Positions 12,251-26,226 of a stretch of DNA of 64,000 bases are shown here, one piece after another. Source of the stretch: Artocarpus heterophyllus. Lineage: Eukaryota; Streptophyta; Magnoliopsida; Rosales; Moraceae. The notes under the pieces are model-generated. The model was not told where the DNA came from and made no database searches. It worked only from the letters and a program-made list of their open reading frames with translations. Location: the NCBI GenBank assembly GCA_025403435.1, contig CM046348.1:11929000-11992999 (forward strand), read 5' to 3'. The number at the start of each line of letters is the position of its first letter. The stretch's first letter is position 1. Made by a program: the position numbers and the translations under genes.

Positions 12251-13431
12251 CTTCTTTCTTGCTTTTTCTGAGTGTATATACGAGTCATCAAGTGTGTGAC
12301 ATTTGAGAATAAGGAGCGATATTTTTGTTTTTTAATTTGTTTTCTAAGTTATTATCATTCTTCTGAAAAATTGCAAATGAAGCTTATGATTATTTCAACT
12401 ACAGCTTTGTTCTCTTGACTGGTTAATAAGGTGCTTGATGAGAGTTTAGCTTCTGCTTCTTCCTATGTACAGTTTGAACTTTCAGCTCCAACTATTATTA
12501 TTATTATTATTATTTTTTGGAAGAGAACCTTTAGCTCCAATTTAGATCCTTCATTATACAGAACTTCAAGCTAGCATCTTTCTTCATGTCTGCACATATC
12601 CATCATTCTTCTGTATGGCTATGAATCTTACCCTATATAAGAGAGCTAATGTGCTCCTCTCCTAGTACTGACACGTGTCCACATGCATTTGGATTCCTTT
12701 TTTTTTTTTTTTTTTTTTCAAATCTTTTGCTCTCAAATGGACCTTATAAATTTTTTTTTTTCCCTTAATCTACTCTTATTAAATTTTAGAAGAGTTTTGA
12801 ATCTTAATATCAAAAGATGTAAAAAAATGCGCGCGGGTGAGTTGTTCTAACTAGTTATAGAATAGGATTTAGCTTCAAGACCGTAGACTCTAGAACATTT
12901 GCTGGTAGATATTTGTAAAGGATGTTGATGCATGGCAAAATTTATTTCAGGAGGTTTTATTTGTGGCTGATGCCCTCCACCACCACTTGTGAAAATGATT
13001 ACTCGAGTGGCAGTGTTTGGTTCGTAAAGACATAAGACACCTGGCTTGCACTAAAATGACACAAAACAAAGCATGTTTGTTGGATGATGGCCCACAAACA
13101 TACCGTTGACGTCTTTTGCTTGCAAGAATTAGAAGCGTGAATGTCTTGCCTTCATAGCTATCCGGAAACAGGAAGGCGGGCACTCCAGTAGATAGAATAC
13201 AGAGAACCCGAAGTGACACGGGACAAGGACAGTTGAGAATAAGAAGATTCTTTCCTCTTGAGATGACGAATAAAGGAAGATTTTTAAGCCATCTGCACAT
13301 CAAGCGGCCACCACCTTCTCATCGATGATCATCGTCACCAAGAATGGCATATAGTCGCGACCAAGGGTTGACAATCGAAGTAAGGGCAATCATGATGAAG
13401 GAATTTGAGTGTTGATGTAGTTAAGTCAATT
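12251..13431. other. 3' flank of the hydrolase gene; no further gene seen
   Basis: The start of this stretch is the likely 3' UTR. It contains an (ATT)n run near 12500, poly-T near 12700, and GACACGTGTC, a perfect palindrome with a G-box core, at 12670. A motif-free 118-codon open frame lies on the minus strand at 12947-13303. I do not recognise it, and it shows no sign of being a gene. Confidence 0.4.
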
Positions 13432-13559
13432 CATTAGGCAAAAAGCTAGAAAAACTTAAAAAAGTGTAACTTTTGCTATTAATGAGGAACACTTTTTAAC
13501 TTTTGCTGCTGATGACATTGTACAAATTATCATTCAAACTATTCACTTTTTGCCTAATG
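13432..13559. mobile_element. Small inverted-repeat element
   Basis: A perfect 14-bp inverted repeat, CATTAGGCAAAAAG at the left edge and CTTTTTGCCTAATG at the right edge, encloses 100 bp without coding capacity. The size fits a MITE. No target duplication is evident. Confidence 0.5.
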
Positions 13560-13986
13560 TATAAATTATTTGCAATTGGGTTCTAAAAAGTACTTCTAAT
13601 TTCTGTTTAGTTTTTTTTTTTTTTTTCATGTGTCAAACTTCAAATTTTTTCTCAAAATGATTCGCTCTACTTTTAAAAAACGCACGTATAAATCTCGTGA
13701 CTAAAGCCATTCATGCCGTTTAACACTCATTAGTTTTTGGACTTAAATTGTCAGTGATTTTTAAAGTTTAAGGTACATTTTGCTAAAATTAAAAGTTTAC
13801 GTTATGCAAAAAAGCAAATAGGTTGGAGTATAACGATGTAATTTACTCTATTACATTGGCAGCTAAGAACAGCATATAAATAGGTCTAAAGCTGTAGAAA
13901 TGGGTTGCCTGGTTGCCCTCTCTGCAAACTACACAAAGTGGCATTTTGGGTCAGCTTTGCGCCGAGCGACAATGCGGGAGCACATA
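13560..13986. other. Unassigned intergenic sequence
   Basis: AT-rich, with a poly-T run near 13611-13626. No gene or well-defined repeat is seen. Confidence 0.4.
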
Positions 13987-16900
13987 TGTAACAACTCGAC
14001 TGTTTGATCCATTACTTAGTGTTAATTTCATAATCTTAATCTTACCTTTAAAAATATGGATTTTTTCGAAAACATAATTATATTACTTAGTGGTCAGCAA
14101 TTATATTACTTAGTGGTCAGCATAAATATTTTTAAAACACTTGTTAATTTATAATTACAAAACAAATACTTAAACAATCTTTAACAAAATGGTTCTAGCT
14201 TACTAATAGATCATCATGTACTATGTAAAATAAATAGTCTTTCAAAAAGTTTGAACTGCAACAGTATCCATAGTTCGACCGTCATATTTGTCCTAACGCG
14301 GACCCAGCTCCTCAGTTATAAATATTGGCTTCTTGTCAGGATTCTTATAGCATTAAGGACCTGGATGAACTTTTGCCCAGCAAGTCCAAACATTTCTCGT
14401 AAAACATTTATAGAAAAGGCTAGCAATAGATCATTGCATGGTTCCAATTATGTTTAATTGTGAACATTTTATTCTTGTTCTTAAACTTGTTCTAAACTGT
14501 GGGTCTAAGTGTCGTATCGGGTGCGTACGATTATTGAACACCGAGATCATATCTTAATTTGATATGATGCTCCCTTGGGTTGGGAGACTTATAATCCTCA
14601 CCTGAACAGAGGTTAGTACGACACACAATTATCTTATCTTGATTATCTTGACTTGAGGGCTTAGGTTATCAATCTTTTAGACTTAGTAAACATACAATAT
14701 GTCATGACTTGGTATCTTAAGTAATATTACATATGCAATCGCATACCATATATGAATAAAGCATGTAAAAAATCATTGTCTTCATGCCATATATAAGGTT
14801 TAAAACTTATTTGAATCTTACGCTACTGTTTCCAATTTAATCATTTCCCTTAACTAGTAAGCGACACCCACTATCAGCTCAAGTCTATACCATCGATTTA
14901 TTTTTATACTACTACATGTAGATACACTTTAGTCAAATTTTACGTATCCTTATATGGCTTAGAACTTTGAGTAACGCAGTTCATTATTTGCTTAAAAACA
15001 TGGAGCATATTCCAAATATGCTCGAGTTCCATCTTAACTATTTTATAAAAATGATGATTTTACTCATAGTGTCGAAAATTTTTCACAACTCTTTTGGCTT
15101 AAAAATCTGGCCACAAATTTGCATAATATCAACTTTGTTCATCGAATACAAAAATTTTGATATTTTTGCCCTTGACACAAAAAGAAAACTGTTTAATATT
15201 GTAACATGTAGTTTTTTGTAAGGATTAATACTGTCAAAAGGTCCAAGGATAGATTTGAATCATTTTAAAACGTTTTCCTATTTTTACCATTTCAAAATTT
15301 TTGTGATTAAATTATATAAAAAATCATACTTAATAATTCGTACAAAATTATTAAAAATTTTATCCCATGAAAGTTAACAGTTCAATGAGATCTACAACTC
15401 TTATGTTTTAACTTTTTCTTAAATCAATTGTCTTGGGGGAGTATTGGCCAATTTTTTACATGGCTAGTTTTGAAATCGTGTTTTTTGGCTTCATTGGGTT
15501 AGAATTTGAGGAAAATTTCTTCATAAAAGTTGTTTATATCAATGTTTTCAATAGAGCTTAGGTTAAGATCATAAATTAATTTGGCCTCTAAGTATCTCAA
15601 AAACTTAAAAAAAAAATAGTTTTAAAACATGTTCCACAAATTATGGTAACACAAAACCTCTCCAACCTTGCTTTTCTTGTGTACAAGTCTAATCTTAACC
15701 TATAAAGTACATCTATAACCTCACATCACGTAAAATAATCATGTCATATAGTGTTCTTTACATGTCAAAGTGCACACATATTACAACCCATAAAAAAAAG
15801 AAAAAAAGAACACAAGCTTTAATCAAAACTAAAGTATTAGGGTTTTTACCAAGAGGACCCAAAGTGCAAATCCCTTCCTCTTTGTGTGAGAGGCCTCCAA
15901 CAACCCCTTAGTCACTAGATCAAAACATAGATAATTAATATCTAACCAAAATTCTAAACTTTGATTAAAAATCCAGTAATAAAGTTTGAGCTTCTATCTC
16001 AAATACCTCCTTGGATCTACAACAAAATACTTGATCTTGTTTGTAATGGTGGTTTAAAAACTTAGATTGACAAAAGTTTGAGAGAGTTTTGGCTAGGAGG
16101 GGGTGGATTTTTGGAGAGAAAAGAGTGGAGAAGTTTGCTTCTTGGAGAAAAATTGAAGAGATGAAAATGGGGTTTTCAAGTTGGTCCTTTAATATTTATA
16201 GACCATAAACTATGGACTAATTTGGAAAAATTTTCCATCCTTATCCCTCTGCAAATATGGATTTCATGGAGATTAGGGAAGATTTTCACAAGTTTTGAGC
16301 TACCAAAAGTATGACAAGTTTTAACTTTTTGGTGCACCTAGTTTAGGTAGGTTTTACTTTAACAGTCTAAATATATTCTATGTTGAATTTTTCTTGTTTT
16401 GTTAGTAAGGTATTGATGAGGTATTTTTTTGTTAGTCTAAAAATATCTCAATATGTTGTTGATGAGACTATAAAAATACACATTTTTTAAAGCTAAAATC
16501 AATCATGTTGTGTTCATATTTCTTGTCAAACTCTTTAATTAAAGCAATTGTCTGTTAAATATTATTTTTGTTTCATTGTGTAAAAATATGTTTAATTATG
16601 AGTTTTTAATATGTTTTCATGCTTAATAATATTTTAGATAATCATTTTCGTATGTAAATATATTAGTTTAGTTTGAAATTAATTTAAATCATAAAAATAA
16701 TATGTAGTAATTTTTTTTTCAACTTTAATATATTTTATAGTGTGTTTTAAATTTGTAAATATGTTTTGTTATGCTTTTAGTAATTTGTAAAAATATTTTT
16801 GAGTCTTATAAATTATATCAGTATCAAATCTAAATGGCCTAAAATTTTAGAAGTTTATAATTATTTTTAGTGAGTTTAAATGTAAAATAAATATTTGTAA

Positions 16901-18498
16901 TATTTTGTAAATATTAAGTTTATGAAATAATTAATTTTAGTCTGATTGTTTATTTTTAGATTTGAAATTTGGAAGAAAAACATAGTAAAACAACACAAAA
17001 ATGGACAAAATCGGACAACAAATGCTTCAAAAACAATTTAAAAATTTGAACTTTAAACACCATGTCACGTGGCCGTGTTCATACCGTTGGATGCACCGCC
17101 AAAATGATCCAAACCATCCGTAGTAGGACGTATGTTAGTACGACACTTGTGCGTCAGAGCTGTGTCAACTGCGGGTCCCAGTTGTTTCTTAGGCGTCTCT
17201 AATTTCGTGTGGGTAGGTTCATTGTTCCACTCCATCCGAACCATTCAACGCGCATATTTGACTCCACCCAATGGCTCGTAAGCTCTCAGTTGACTCCTTA
17301 CGTGTTGAGTCCATTCTAGCCGTGTTTTTGGTTTTTGTCAGCGTATCTTATGGATCATTTTCGTCTAATTTTGTGTTGTGTCACACTGGATAATGTCCAA
17401 AAATCTAGAAGCTGAAGAGGCCTAGCAACATGAAAAAAAAAAAAGAAAAATAAATAAATAAATAAATAACCATTTGCATATTTTACAACCGAATTTGTCA
17501 AAGGGAATAGTGAAAAATATTGTAAAAAAAATATCAATTTGTGTGCTATAGTGCTATTTTGATGTCTATAATTATAGGCTTCATTTCCTGTGTTGTCCAT
17601 CCCCTTTAATTAAAAAAATTACTGTTTAAGTTTTAAATATTTTTAAGTTTTAATTTTTAATATTTAGTTTTTTGTTTATGATTTTTGTAAAATAATTTCC
17701 AGTTTATGTTATAAAAATTATGCTTAATAATATTTTGAGTGTTTCTAGTTTTTAAATATGTCTTTTTAATTTTCCTTTTGAGCTAAGGAGAGAGGGGGAA
17801 ATTATAGCAAAATTATTTTAAATATTTTTAGTTTTTCTTTTCTTTTTTTTTTTTGAGTAGTTATAATGCCAAAATTATTTTCTTAGAAAACTTAAGATTT
17901 TAGTATTTTCTTAAATAGAACTCTAGCAAAATTTTTGTTTTGATTTTCTGACAACATAGACTAATAGAGATAATGTTTAGGAGGATCTTGATTAGCCGTA
18001 GATAAAAAATGGCTCTGTAAATACTTAACTTATTATTTTATTTGTTACTTTGGTTAAGTAATGCTGAAATTATACTTGTTTATTAAGTTGAGTTTTTGCT
18101 ACATTATAGACATGAAATGACACAGTAAATGCTTGGTAATGCTTGATTTATTGTCGATATAGGATGACATAATGTATTCTTAAACCAATTAATAAATTAT
18201 TAGAAAAACAAAAATATGATTAAGTTAATTGCCAAAACAGAACCTTTGAATCTTAGCATTGTTATAAATACTATTGCATCTCTCTTAATTAGTTGTTATC
18301 AGCATTTTTATTTTTATTAAAGTTATTTTGAACTAATCGCGCTTATTGTTAAAGTTCCATTTTACATTAGCCGCATTTCTTATTGTTGAAGTTATGAAAA
18401 TCATGAAAATTTTGAAAATGGAAAAATGCTGTAAAATGTGTAAATATTTTATGAATAATAAATAATTAATTAATATAACAAATATACAGGGTCTTAAC
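13987..18498 (-). repeat. 3' LTR of the chromovirus (left end)
   Basis: On the plus strand it begins TGTAACAACTCGAC and ends GGGTCTTAACA, giving the TG...CA boundaries of an LTR. A purine stretch (minus strand AGGGAAAACTA) adjoins the right edge as a polypurine tract would. Its first 1.2 kb matches the split right LTR (25882-26226 plus 34243-35172). A 23-bp unit ending TTAGTGGTCAGC is duplicated in tandem near 14077-14122. The length, about 4.5 kb, is long even for Tekay-type LTRs. The AT-rich part from 16.4 to 18.4 kb may include a further insertion, because no second copy is left to compare. Confidence 0.6.
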
Positions 18499-20436
18499 AA
18501 TAGTTTTCCCTGTAAGTTTGACCTCAGATTCATCGAATTTTTTACTTGTGAAAACCATATACTTGGGGTTATTTCATATTGCAACTTTTAAGACCAAACA
18601 GCTATATATCCATGCTATTTAATTCTCATCAACCGTAGTTCACCTATCTATATAGGTATTAATTTTGTATAATTCTACTGTGTCGATCACTATACTTTCC
18701 TAAGTTTCTTAATATACTAAATTCTAACATTAAGTGGATTGCAGGCAATAAAATCTACACTAGTTTAACTTATTGGTATATTATCAACTTATATACAGAT
18801 TAGAACTATGACATGATATTTTAATCTTATAATCCCATACTTATAACTACAAGGATTTTATCACAAATTGGATTTTAACACAATCCATGTGATATTAATT
18901 TTGCCATTTTGAGGTATTTAACAAATTTTTTAGTATTTTTACATGACAAAATTTGTATATATAAAATACATCTTAATTCACAAAAATTTGCACACAAAAT
19001 GCACATGAAATTTCATTATATCTTGATCACATAATTTCATAATAACAAAATATACAATTTGCCAATGAAATTCATTTTTTAAATCTTTATTAAATTTTAG
19101 ATTTAAACTAATGAATTTTTTTTAGTTATAGTCTACCCCTTAAGAATTTTCGTCCTTAAAAACTATAATAACTCTAGGTAGTTCTTCTTTATGTCCTCTT
19201 CTTGTTGCCAGGTTGCTTCATTTACCTTGTGGTTCAACCATAGGACCTTGACAAGAGGTATGATCTTGTTTCTCAAAATTTTTTCCTCTTGTACCAAAAT
19301 TCAAACTGGCTCTTCTTCATAAGTTAAATTCTCACGAACCTCAATCGGTTCATGATTCAACATATATGATGGATTTGCCACATACTTTTTTAGCATCGAC
19401 ACATGAAATATATTGTACAGGGTTGCTAAGTTAAGAGGTAAAGCTAGCTTATAGGCAACATTACCTACTATCTCGAGTATCTAAAATAGTTCTATGTATT
19501 TGGGGCTCAAATTTCCTTTCTTTATAAATCTCATTACTCTTTTTATCGGTGCCACTTTGTGGAAAACTATCCCCCACATGGAATTCTAGAGGCCTATGTT
19601 GTCTATCAACGTAGCTCTTCTAGCGACTATGAGCAATTTATATGTGTTGACAGATGAACTTTATTTCTTCAATGGTCTTCCATATGAAATCCATAGATGA
19701 CAATGTCTTTTCCTTGGTTTCACATCAATGAATTAGGGATTTGCACTTTCTTTTAGCGAAAGCTTCGTAAGGTGCCATACCATTTGAGGCATGATAGATG
19801 TTGTTGTATGAAAACTCTATTAACGAAAGTTTCTTATCCCATCTTCCCTTGTAACCCAACACACAAGATCTCAACATGTCTTCTAAGGTCTAGATAGTTC
19901 TCTCAGATAGCCTATTCTTTTGATGATGAAATGTTGTGCTGAAGGTGAGCTTTGTCCTTATTGCTTGGTGTATATTCTTCTGGAATTTAGATGTGGAATG
20001 AACGTGGCGGTGGAAATGACAGACTTTGGTATCTCATGGTACCAAGCTATCTATGTGACTTATAACTCAGCTAACCATTCTATAGAGTTGCTAAGCATAA
20101 TGGGCAAAAAATGGGCAGATTTGGTTAGTTGGTGCACAAATACCCAAATCGAATCCCGACCATTAGAGGTCTTGGTAAACCAACTACAAATCTATGGTTA
20201 TTTGGTTCCATTTTCATTCTAGAATCATAATTTTCTATAATTCTCCTACAAGACACTGATGTTCAGTTTTCACCTTCCAACACATGAGGAATTTGCTGAC
20301 AAATTTGACAATATCAATCTTTATTCTATGCCACTATAATCTCTCCTTCAAGTTTTTATACCTTTTTGTTACTCCAAGGTAAATAGAATATGACGTTTTG
20401 TGAGCTTTTTCAAAATTTGTTTCCATAATCCTTCTA

Positions 20437-21060
20437 TTGATGCCTTCGGACTGATCAATACCACATGTGGCTACGCACGGTGGTCGAACTGCCTTCTCGG
20501 CCTCTTCGTGGCCACACTAGTGGTAATTGCAAGAAGAGGGAATACCTCAGAGGCAGAGGAGGCATCGATGTGGTATCAGCCCACGACTCTTTGACGCTCA
20601 AGTCAGGTACTTGTTTAGCCTAAAAAGAGGCTGGTAATAGGCAAAAGAGGCCATTTATCTTGAAGGTAGAGTTAATGCTCCTATTTATAGTGTTGAATAT
20701 GGACCGAGTATGAGGTGGGTTCACCCTGTGACTTAGATGTACCATGGTACGGTGCTAAGGTGACAGGGGATAGGTGTCATAATCTTCTAGTGTGGAGGGT
20801 TTCCCATCAGAGGGTTGGTACGGTGCCACATGAAGGTCTTAAGGGATTGCTCACCTTAATATGTGGAAGTGTCGTTGTACTCAACAAGATTGCTCATGAC
20901 ACGGAGCAAAGCATAGAGTCCAGACTAGCTTAGTATCTTCTATATGCAGTGGTGTGACAATCGATCTGGCATTTTCTAGTGGCAGTGTAATGCTAGTATA
21001 TGCCGAGTAGGATGGTCAGCATGCCCCAAGGAAGGTCCTCGATGGCATTTCAAACACCCC
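20437..21060. mobile_element. Foreign segment inserted in the chromovirus integrase/RNase H region
   Basis: Retroelement-like coding traces on the minus strand are present on both sides but absent here, and the base composition shifts to higher GC. The edges read TGATGCC...GGCATTTCA, so TG...CA ends are possible, with a TATTTATAG box inside near 20682. A solo LTR or small LTR fragment is one explanation. No target duplication was found. Confidence 0.4.
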
Positions 21061-24000
21061 CCAACACCTTCCTAGTTAATCCACCCTTAATATAGAGTAC
21101 ACTGTCCTTGAAGATGCTAAATTATGACTCTCTCTTTTTCTCCTTAGCCTGAATAAGGAAGAATATACTTCTTGATGTTCCCTTATACTTTTGAAGATGG
21201 TCAGTTGGAATGTTAAGGTGACTAATCCTTCTACGATAAACTCAATTTCTGATCTCTTGATGTCCTCTTGAAGGGATTTAGATATCAATCAAATCATCAT
21301 AAAAGTATATGGTGCTAAGCTTTTCCTGGGTGGTACAGGTTCTCACAATTAAATCCTTAACCAAATCAAGCCACTTGTGATGTTGTATGTTGAGTTCCTT
21401 TTGAGTAAATATGTACATAAAGCTTTGGTGGTCTGTGAACTTTACACACTTTGCTCCACATAGGTAGTGTCACTAGATCTTTCATACGAAAACTACAGTC
21501 GTAATTTCTAAATCATGGGTTGGGTAATGCTTTTCATAGTCCTTCAACTAACGAGATACAGATGCAATCACCTTCCTCTCCTGCATCAAGACTTCTCTGA
21601 GTCCCCTTTTTGACATATTACTGTAGATCACCGAATTTCTTCCATTTGGATCTAGGACGGTCAAAACAAGTATGCTCATGAGCCTTCTCTTTAGCTTTTG
21701 AAAACTCTCTTCACACTTCATGGTTCACTCATCCTTCTTCCCTTTTTGAGTAAGAGTTATACGTGATGCTATAAGCTTGGAAATCTTTCAATGGATGTCA
21801 ATAATAGCCCACTAAGTCTAGAAAACTTTTCATTTCTATAACACTCTTCATGGTTGGCCACTTGCTTGTGACCTCAATCTTAGTAAGATATACAGAAACT
21901 CCTTTTCATGACACCTATGTCCTAAAAGTAAACCATTTTCTATAAAGAATTTACATTTTGAGAACTTAGTATATAGTTGATGCTCCTTCAGCAATTGAAG
22001 TGCGATTCTCAAGTGCTTTTCATGTTCTTATTGGGTCTGTGAGTATATAAAAAATCATTGATAAATACGATGATGAGTTTGTCAAGATAATCCTTAAAGA
22101 TACTATTCATCTGATCCATAAATGCTATTGGGGTGTTGGTTTAGTCGAATAGCATCACACGAAACTCATAGTGCCTATAACGTATTCAAAAAGTTGTCTT
22201 CGAGATGTCTTTCTCCTTGATCTTGAGTTGATGATAGCTACAGTAGAAGTCGATCTTCAAGAATACCGTAGCTCCTTTTAGTAGATGAAAAAGGTTGTTG
22301 ATTCACTTGTTCTTGATCATGATTTTATTCAATTCCTAGTAAACAATGCACATTCAAAAGGTACCATCCTTTTTCTTGACGGATAAACAAGTACTCCCTA
22401 AGGACAATGAATTTGATAAATGAATCCCTTATCCAACAATTCTCATAACTATGCCTTAAGCTCCTTAATTTCAACTGGGGCCATTTGATAAGGTGTCTTA
22501 GAAATTGGAGCTATGTCAGACATCAAATCAGTCTCACAAAATCTCTTGATTTAGAGGCAGTCGTTGCAGATCCTCTAAAAATACATCAACAAACTCCTTA
22601 ACTATGGGAAATCTTCCAGCTTCATCTTGACTTCTTGATCTTTATTCACCAAGTTAGCCAAAAGTTCTATACATCCATTATCCAACAACTTCCTTACTTC
22701 CAAAGCGGATATCAATGCTCTAGGATTCTCAAGGGTCTTTCTAGTGTAGATGAACTTTTTACTTCTAGCTAGCCAAAACATGACCTTGCAGTGACAACAA
22801 TTAATAATGGTATCATACCTCCCTAAGAAGTCCATTCCCAAAATCACGTCATAATCATGGATATCGATAACAACCAAATCAACGAACAACTATCTATCGT
22901 TAATGGTTATTGGTACATGACGTAACCAATGATCAAAATTCAATATTTCCCTGGAAGGTAGTATGGTCCTAAGGGCCTAGTCAATTCTATCCCTTCTATG
23001 CCCAACTATTTAGCAAACTTTTTTCATGTAAATGAAGAAGTTGCTCTAGAGTTAAATAAACCTATGCATTAGTTTTGGCTACAGGAAGCTGACCTGTCAC
23101 CATAATAGTAGTTCTTGCTTCAACCTCATTTCTTGTGTATGTGTAGATACGTCCATTAGGTTTTAAGGCTTCTAGTCGACCGTGTTGATTTTAGGGACAT
23201 CAATCTTTACCTAGATTGCATAAAGCTAGGATCCTTGAGTTTTCAATTGGTTCTAGTTGAACTAGGTCTAATCGAACTGAATCTAATTGTTAGAGAAGTA
23301 GTTCTTATTATAATGGTCTTTTTTGCCACATATATAGCCATTGTTGGTGCTTGCCTTGCCCTTTCTTCGATGTTTCTTCCCACAATGGCCATATGCAGGA
23401 TAGTTGTTCCCTCTATCATTATTTCTCTTCTAGCATTGGTTCCTCTATTTTCCCTGATTATTAGTGTTTCATTTTCTCTTATTGTTATTGTTGTTATTGT
23501 TATGACTAGATTTGTTATTTTGGTTCTGATTTGGGTTATTGCCTTGGCCTATAGACTGAAAGGCTTGATTCTACTTCACTAAGGCTCTTTTCTACTTCCC
23601 TAAAGCTTTTTCTTCCTTCTGAGCTTTGAAGATTTTTGCCTTCTACTCGTTGTCACAAGAGATTCTATATTCCGCTTGCAGTGCTCGAGTAATACATTTG
23701 CCTACAAACGTTGGTCTATAACCTCTACTATCCATAATAATCACAATGTCCGTGCGAAAGATGATCCACATTCTTATTACCCTTTCCTTGTTCGTAGGTA
23801 CCAAATCAGAACAAAGGGCATGCCAACTAACGAACCTCTTTGTGGCATCAGTAATAGACAAACTACCTTGTCGAAAATTGTTGAAGTCAAGATGTTGGGT
23901 CACTGTAGTTTACATATTAAAGTATTTCTTATTGAGCTTTTCAACAAAATTATCCCAAGTCATTTCTTCTACATTCTTTTTCTATTCAACAGTCTCCCAC

Positions 24001-25462
24001 CACCTTTTTGCATCCTTTGTAAGGGAACAAGATGCATAAAACACTTATGTTGATTAAGCTTCATGAACTTTAAGATCCTCCAGATACCGGTAAGCTAGTC
24101 ATCTACTTCTAGTGCGTCAGTAGAACAACTAAATTTCAGTGCCTTCATTTGTCAAAATTTCTTATAGAAGTCCTTAGTGTAAGCTGTTGGTATTGCAGAA
24201 GCAACAGGAACTACAGAAACTATCGGATCTGCTTGAGCTATTAGACCTATAAGAACTACCAGAGTACTAGGAGAGCTACCAGTGGTACTAGTGGAGATAC
24301 CGATCGTATCAGGACCTCCTACACTAGTGGTGCCTAATTATGGTGGGCTGACTGCTCATAAAGGCCTTGAATTCTATGCTCTTGTATTTGGAGCCTTTCT
24401 TGCATGTTAGTGATAAGGTTTATGAGTTTAGGGTCTAGCATAATCTAGCAGCCTAGGCTTTTATTCACACTGTATTTAAAAACTAAGCCCTATCATAAAA
24501 CAATGAAACTACATAGCTATATGGTCTTATGGAAAACACAAATATAACATTTTAGCATCAAACTCTCAACTTTGAAACATAACCATAAATATAAACATCA
24601 CATTTTTTTCATTTCTTATATTATACTCAAGTACATCCTTTATCAAAATCAGTCCTATATATCGAGTGTGACTAACATGATGGATCTACATTGTCAACAA
24701 ATATAAATGATCATATCTACCTATAGCGATTTCCATTGTAAAAAATACATGATCACCACTGTCAGGTGTGGCACCACTTACTAGGGGTGTATAAATACAT
24801 ACTCAAAAGGGTCATCTTGTAATTGAATGTGCTAATCGTCTACCGACATAAGGCAAAATAAGGATATATGTATCCTTACTATTAGACACGACAGTGCATA
24901 TAATCAAAAAGAAAGGAGTTAGGTAGTCGCTCTATCGCTACTCCGAATCCATATCTAATATGTGGCTATTAAGAGGCTCCTCTATCGGCTCCTCCCCCTT
25001 CTTATTTTTGGAGTCACTTGAAGGGTTTCAATCTGGTGAAACGGGTATTACTTAGGTGCATCATCATCATCATCATCAATGAGGTAGTCATAGGGCCATT
25101 ACGAGCTCCTTAGCATGCATCAACTCTACTATGAAATGCTCAAGATTTGGGAAATAGCATGGATCATAAACAAACATCTGAATCTCCTCAGGTACTTTGC
25201 CCAACAATGTCGCAAATATGAGGCAGTGGTGACCTTGGAGGGATCACTAAATGCATAATGTGCTAGAATCTCGTGATCTAGTGTCCCAAGGACTCTCTAG
25301 GGTATATGTCCCAAATTGCATGGAGGTGTTGGTAGTATCTTTGATGCCAATCATCCCATATTAGTGAGTCTGTCTGAGGCTGAGCATTGATGCTTACAAG
25401 GGAGGCTAAGCTCGACCCTAATCTGTGCACAAAACCCTAAATAATCCTGGCATTGCTCCTCC

Positions 25463-25534
25463 ACCTCAAGTCCTATCCACCAAGCAAGGGCCTTTCTCAC
25501 CTCAAGTCCTATCCACCAAGCAAGGGCCTTTCTC
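25463..25534. repeat. 36-bp tandem duplication in the chromovirus leader
   Basis: The 36-bp unit beginning ACCTCAAGTCCTATCC occurs twice back to back with no mismatch. The perfect identity contrasts with the decay of the surrounding element, pointing to a late slippage or unequal-exchange event. Confidence 0.9.
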
Positions 25535-25881
25535 AAAGCATCCTTGAGGCCAATAAGACTTGAAGGTGAGGGAGTGTATGACATTCCTAAAGAACACCTC
25601 TGTGGCATGAAGCCACTCCATCAAATATAAAACATTGATGGCTACTGTTAAATTGAGTAGATACCATATCTCGGAAGGCATCACTTGCGTTTTTGTCGCA
25701 TGGACTTGTCGCTCATTTGGGGGTACAACCATTGCGGGCAACAAAACTTGGTATGGTGACAAACCATTATCAGGACCTAGTTATACTACTAACAAAAATT
25801 AAACTAACTTACTTGAGTTGTGATGAAGCTGACATGTGACAATGCAAAGTAGGATGGTAGGATACCAACTCTAGTACCAAC

Positions 25882-26226
25882 TATAACAACCTCACTATTT
25901 AAGCCATTACTTAGTGCTAATTTCATAATCTTAATCTTACTTACTTGAAAAAGTACGATACATTTTTCATAAAGTATAACTACACCACTTAGACATCACA
26001 ATAAATATTTTTAAAAAACATTTTTTTACTTATAATTACAAAACATATACTTAAAGTATCTTGTTAAAGTGGTTCTAGCTTACTACTAGACCATCACATA
26101 CTATATAAGATAAATAATCTTTCAAAAAACTAAATTCAAATTGCAATAGTATCTATAGCCCGACTATTGCATTTGTCCAACCACCACACCCAACTCATCA
26201 GTTATTCATTCCTACCTCTTGACAAG
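25882..26226 (-). repeat. Right (5') LTR of the chromovirus, first part
   Basis: It matches 13987-14337 with moderate divergence. It breaks off exactly at the target duplication ACAAG (26222-26226) of the inserted Athila/Tat-like element and resumes at 34243. Confidence 0.85.

Larger units (their letters stand above)
18499..25881 (-). mobile_element. Tekay/Del-like Ty3-gypsy chromovirus, internal region (degenerate)
   Basis: Read on the minus strand, the order is: a primer-binding-like TTGGTACTAGAG next to the right LTR; a leader; gag from about 24440; a retroviral-type protease at 22602-22889 with DYDVILGMDFL; reverse transcriptase at about 22480-21500 with YEFRVM-type and FKDYLDK motifs; RNase H and integrase at about 20430-19300; and an integrase C-terminus ending in a chromodomain-like stretch near 19200 (WLNHKVNEATWQQEED). 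The gene order gag-PR-RT-RH-IN and the chromodomain place it among plant chromoviruses. Many stops and frameshifts interrupt every domain, and the catalytic YVDD-type box is altered, so it is dead. Segment 20437-21060 is foreign to it. Confidence 0.85.

Noticed and set aside
12947..13303. 118-codon minus-strand open frame
   Set aside because: No recognisable family, no splice context and unusual Cys/Arg/Trp composition. I considered organelle-derived DNA but could not support it.
25351..25762. Open frames in the chromovirus leader as a separate gene
   Set aside because: They lie between the primer site and gag of a dead retroelement and overlap a tandem duplication. There is no independent evidence for a host gene.
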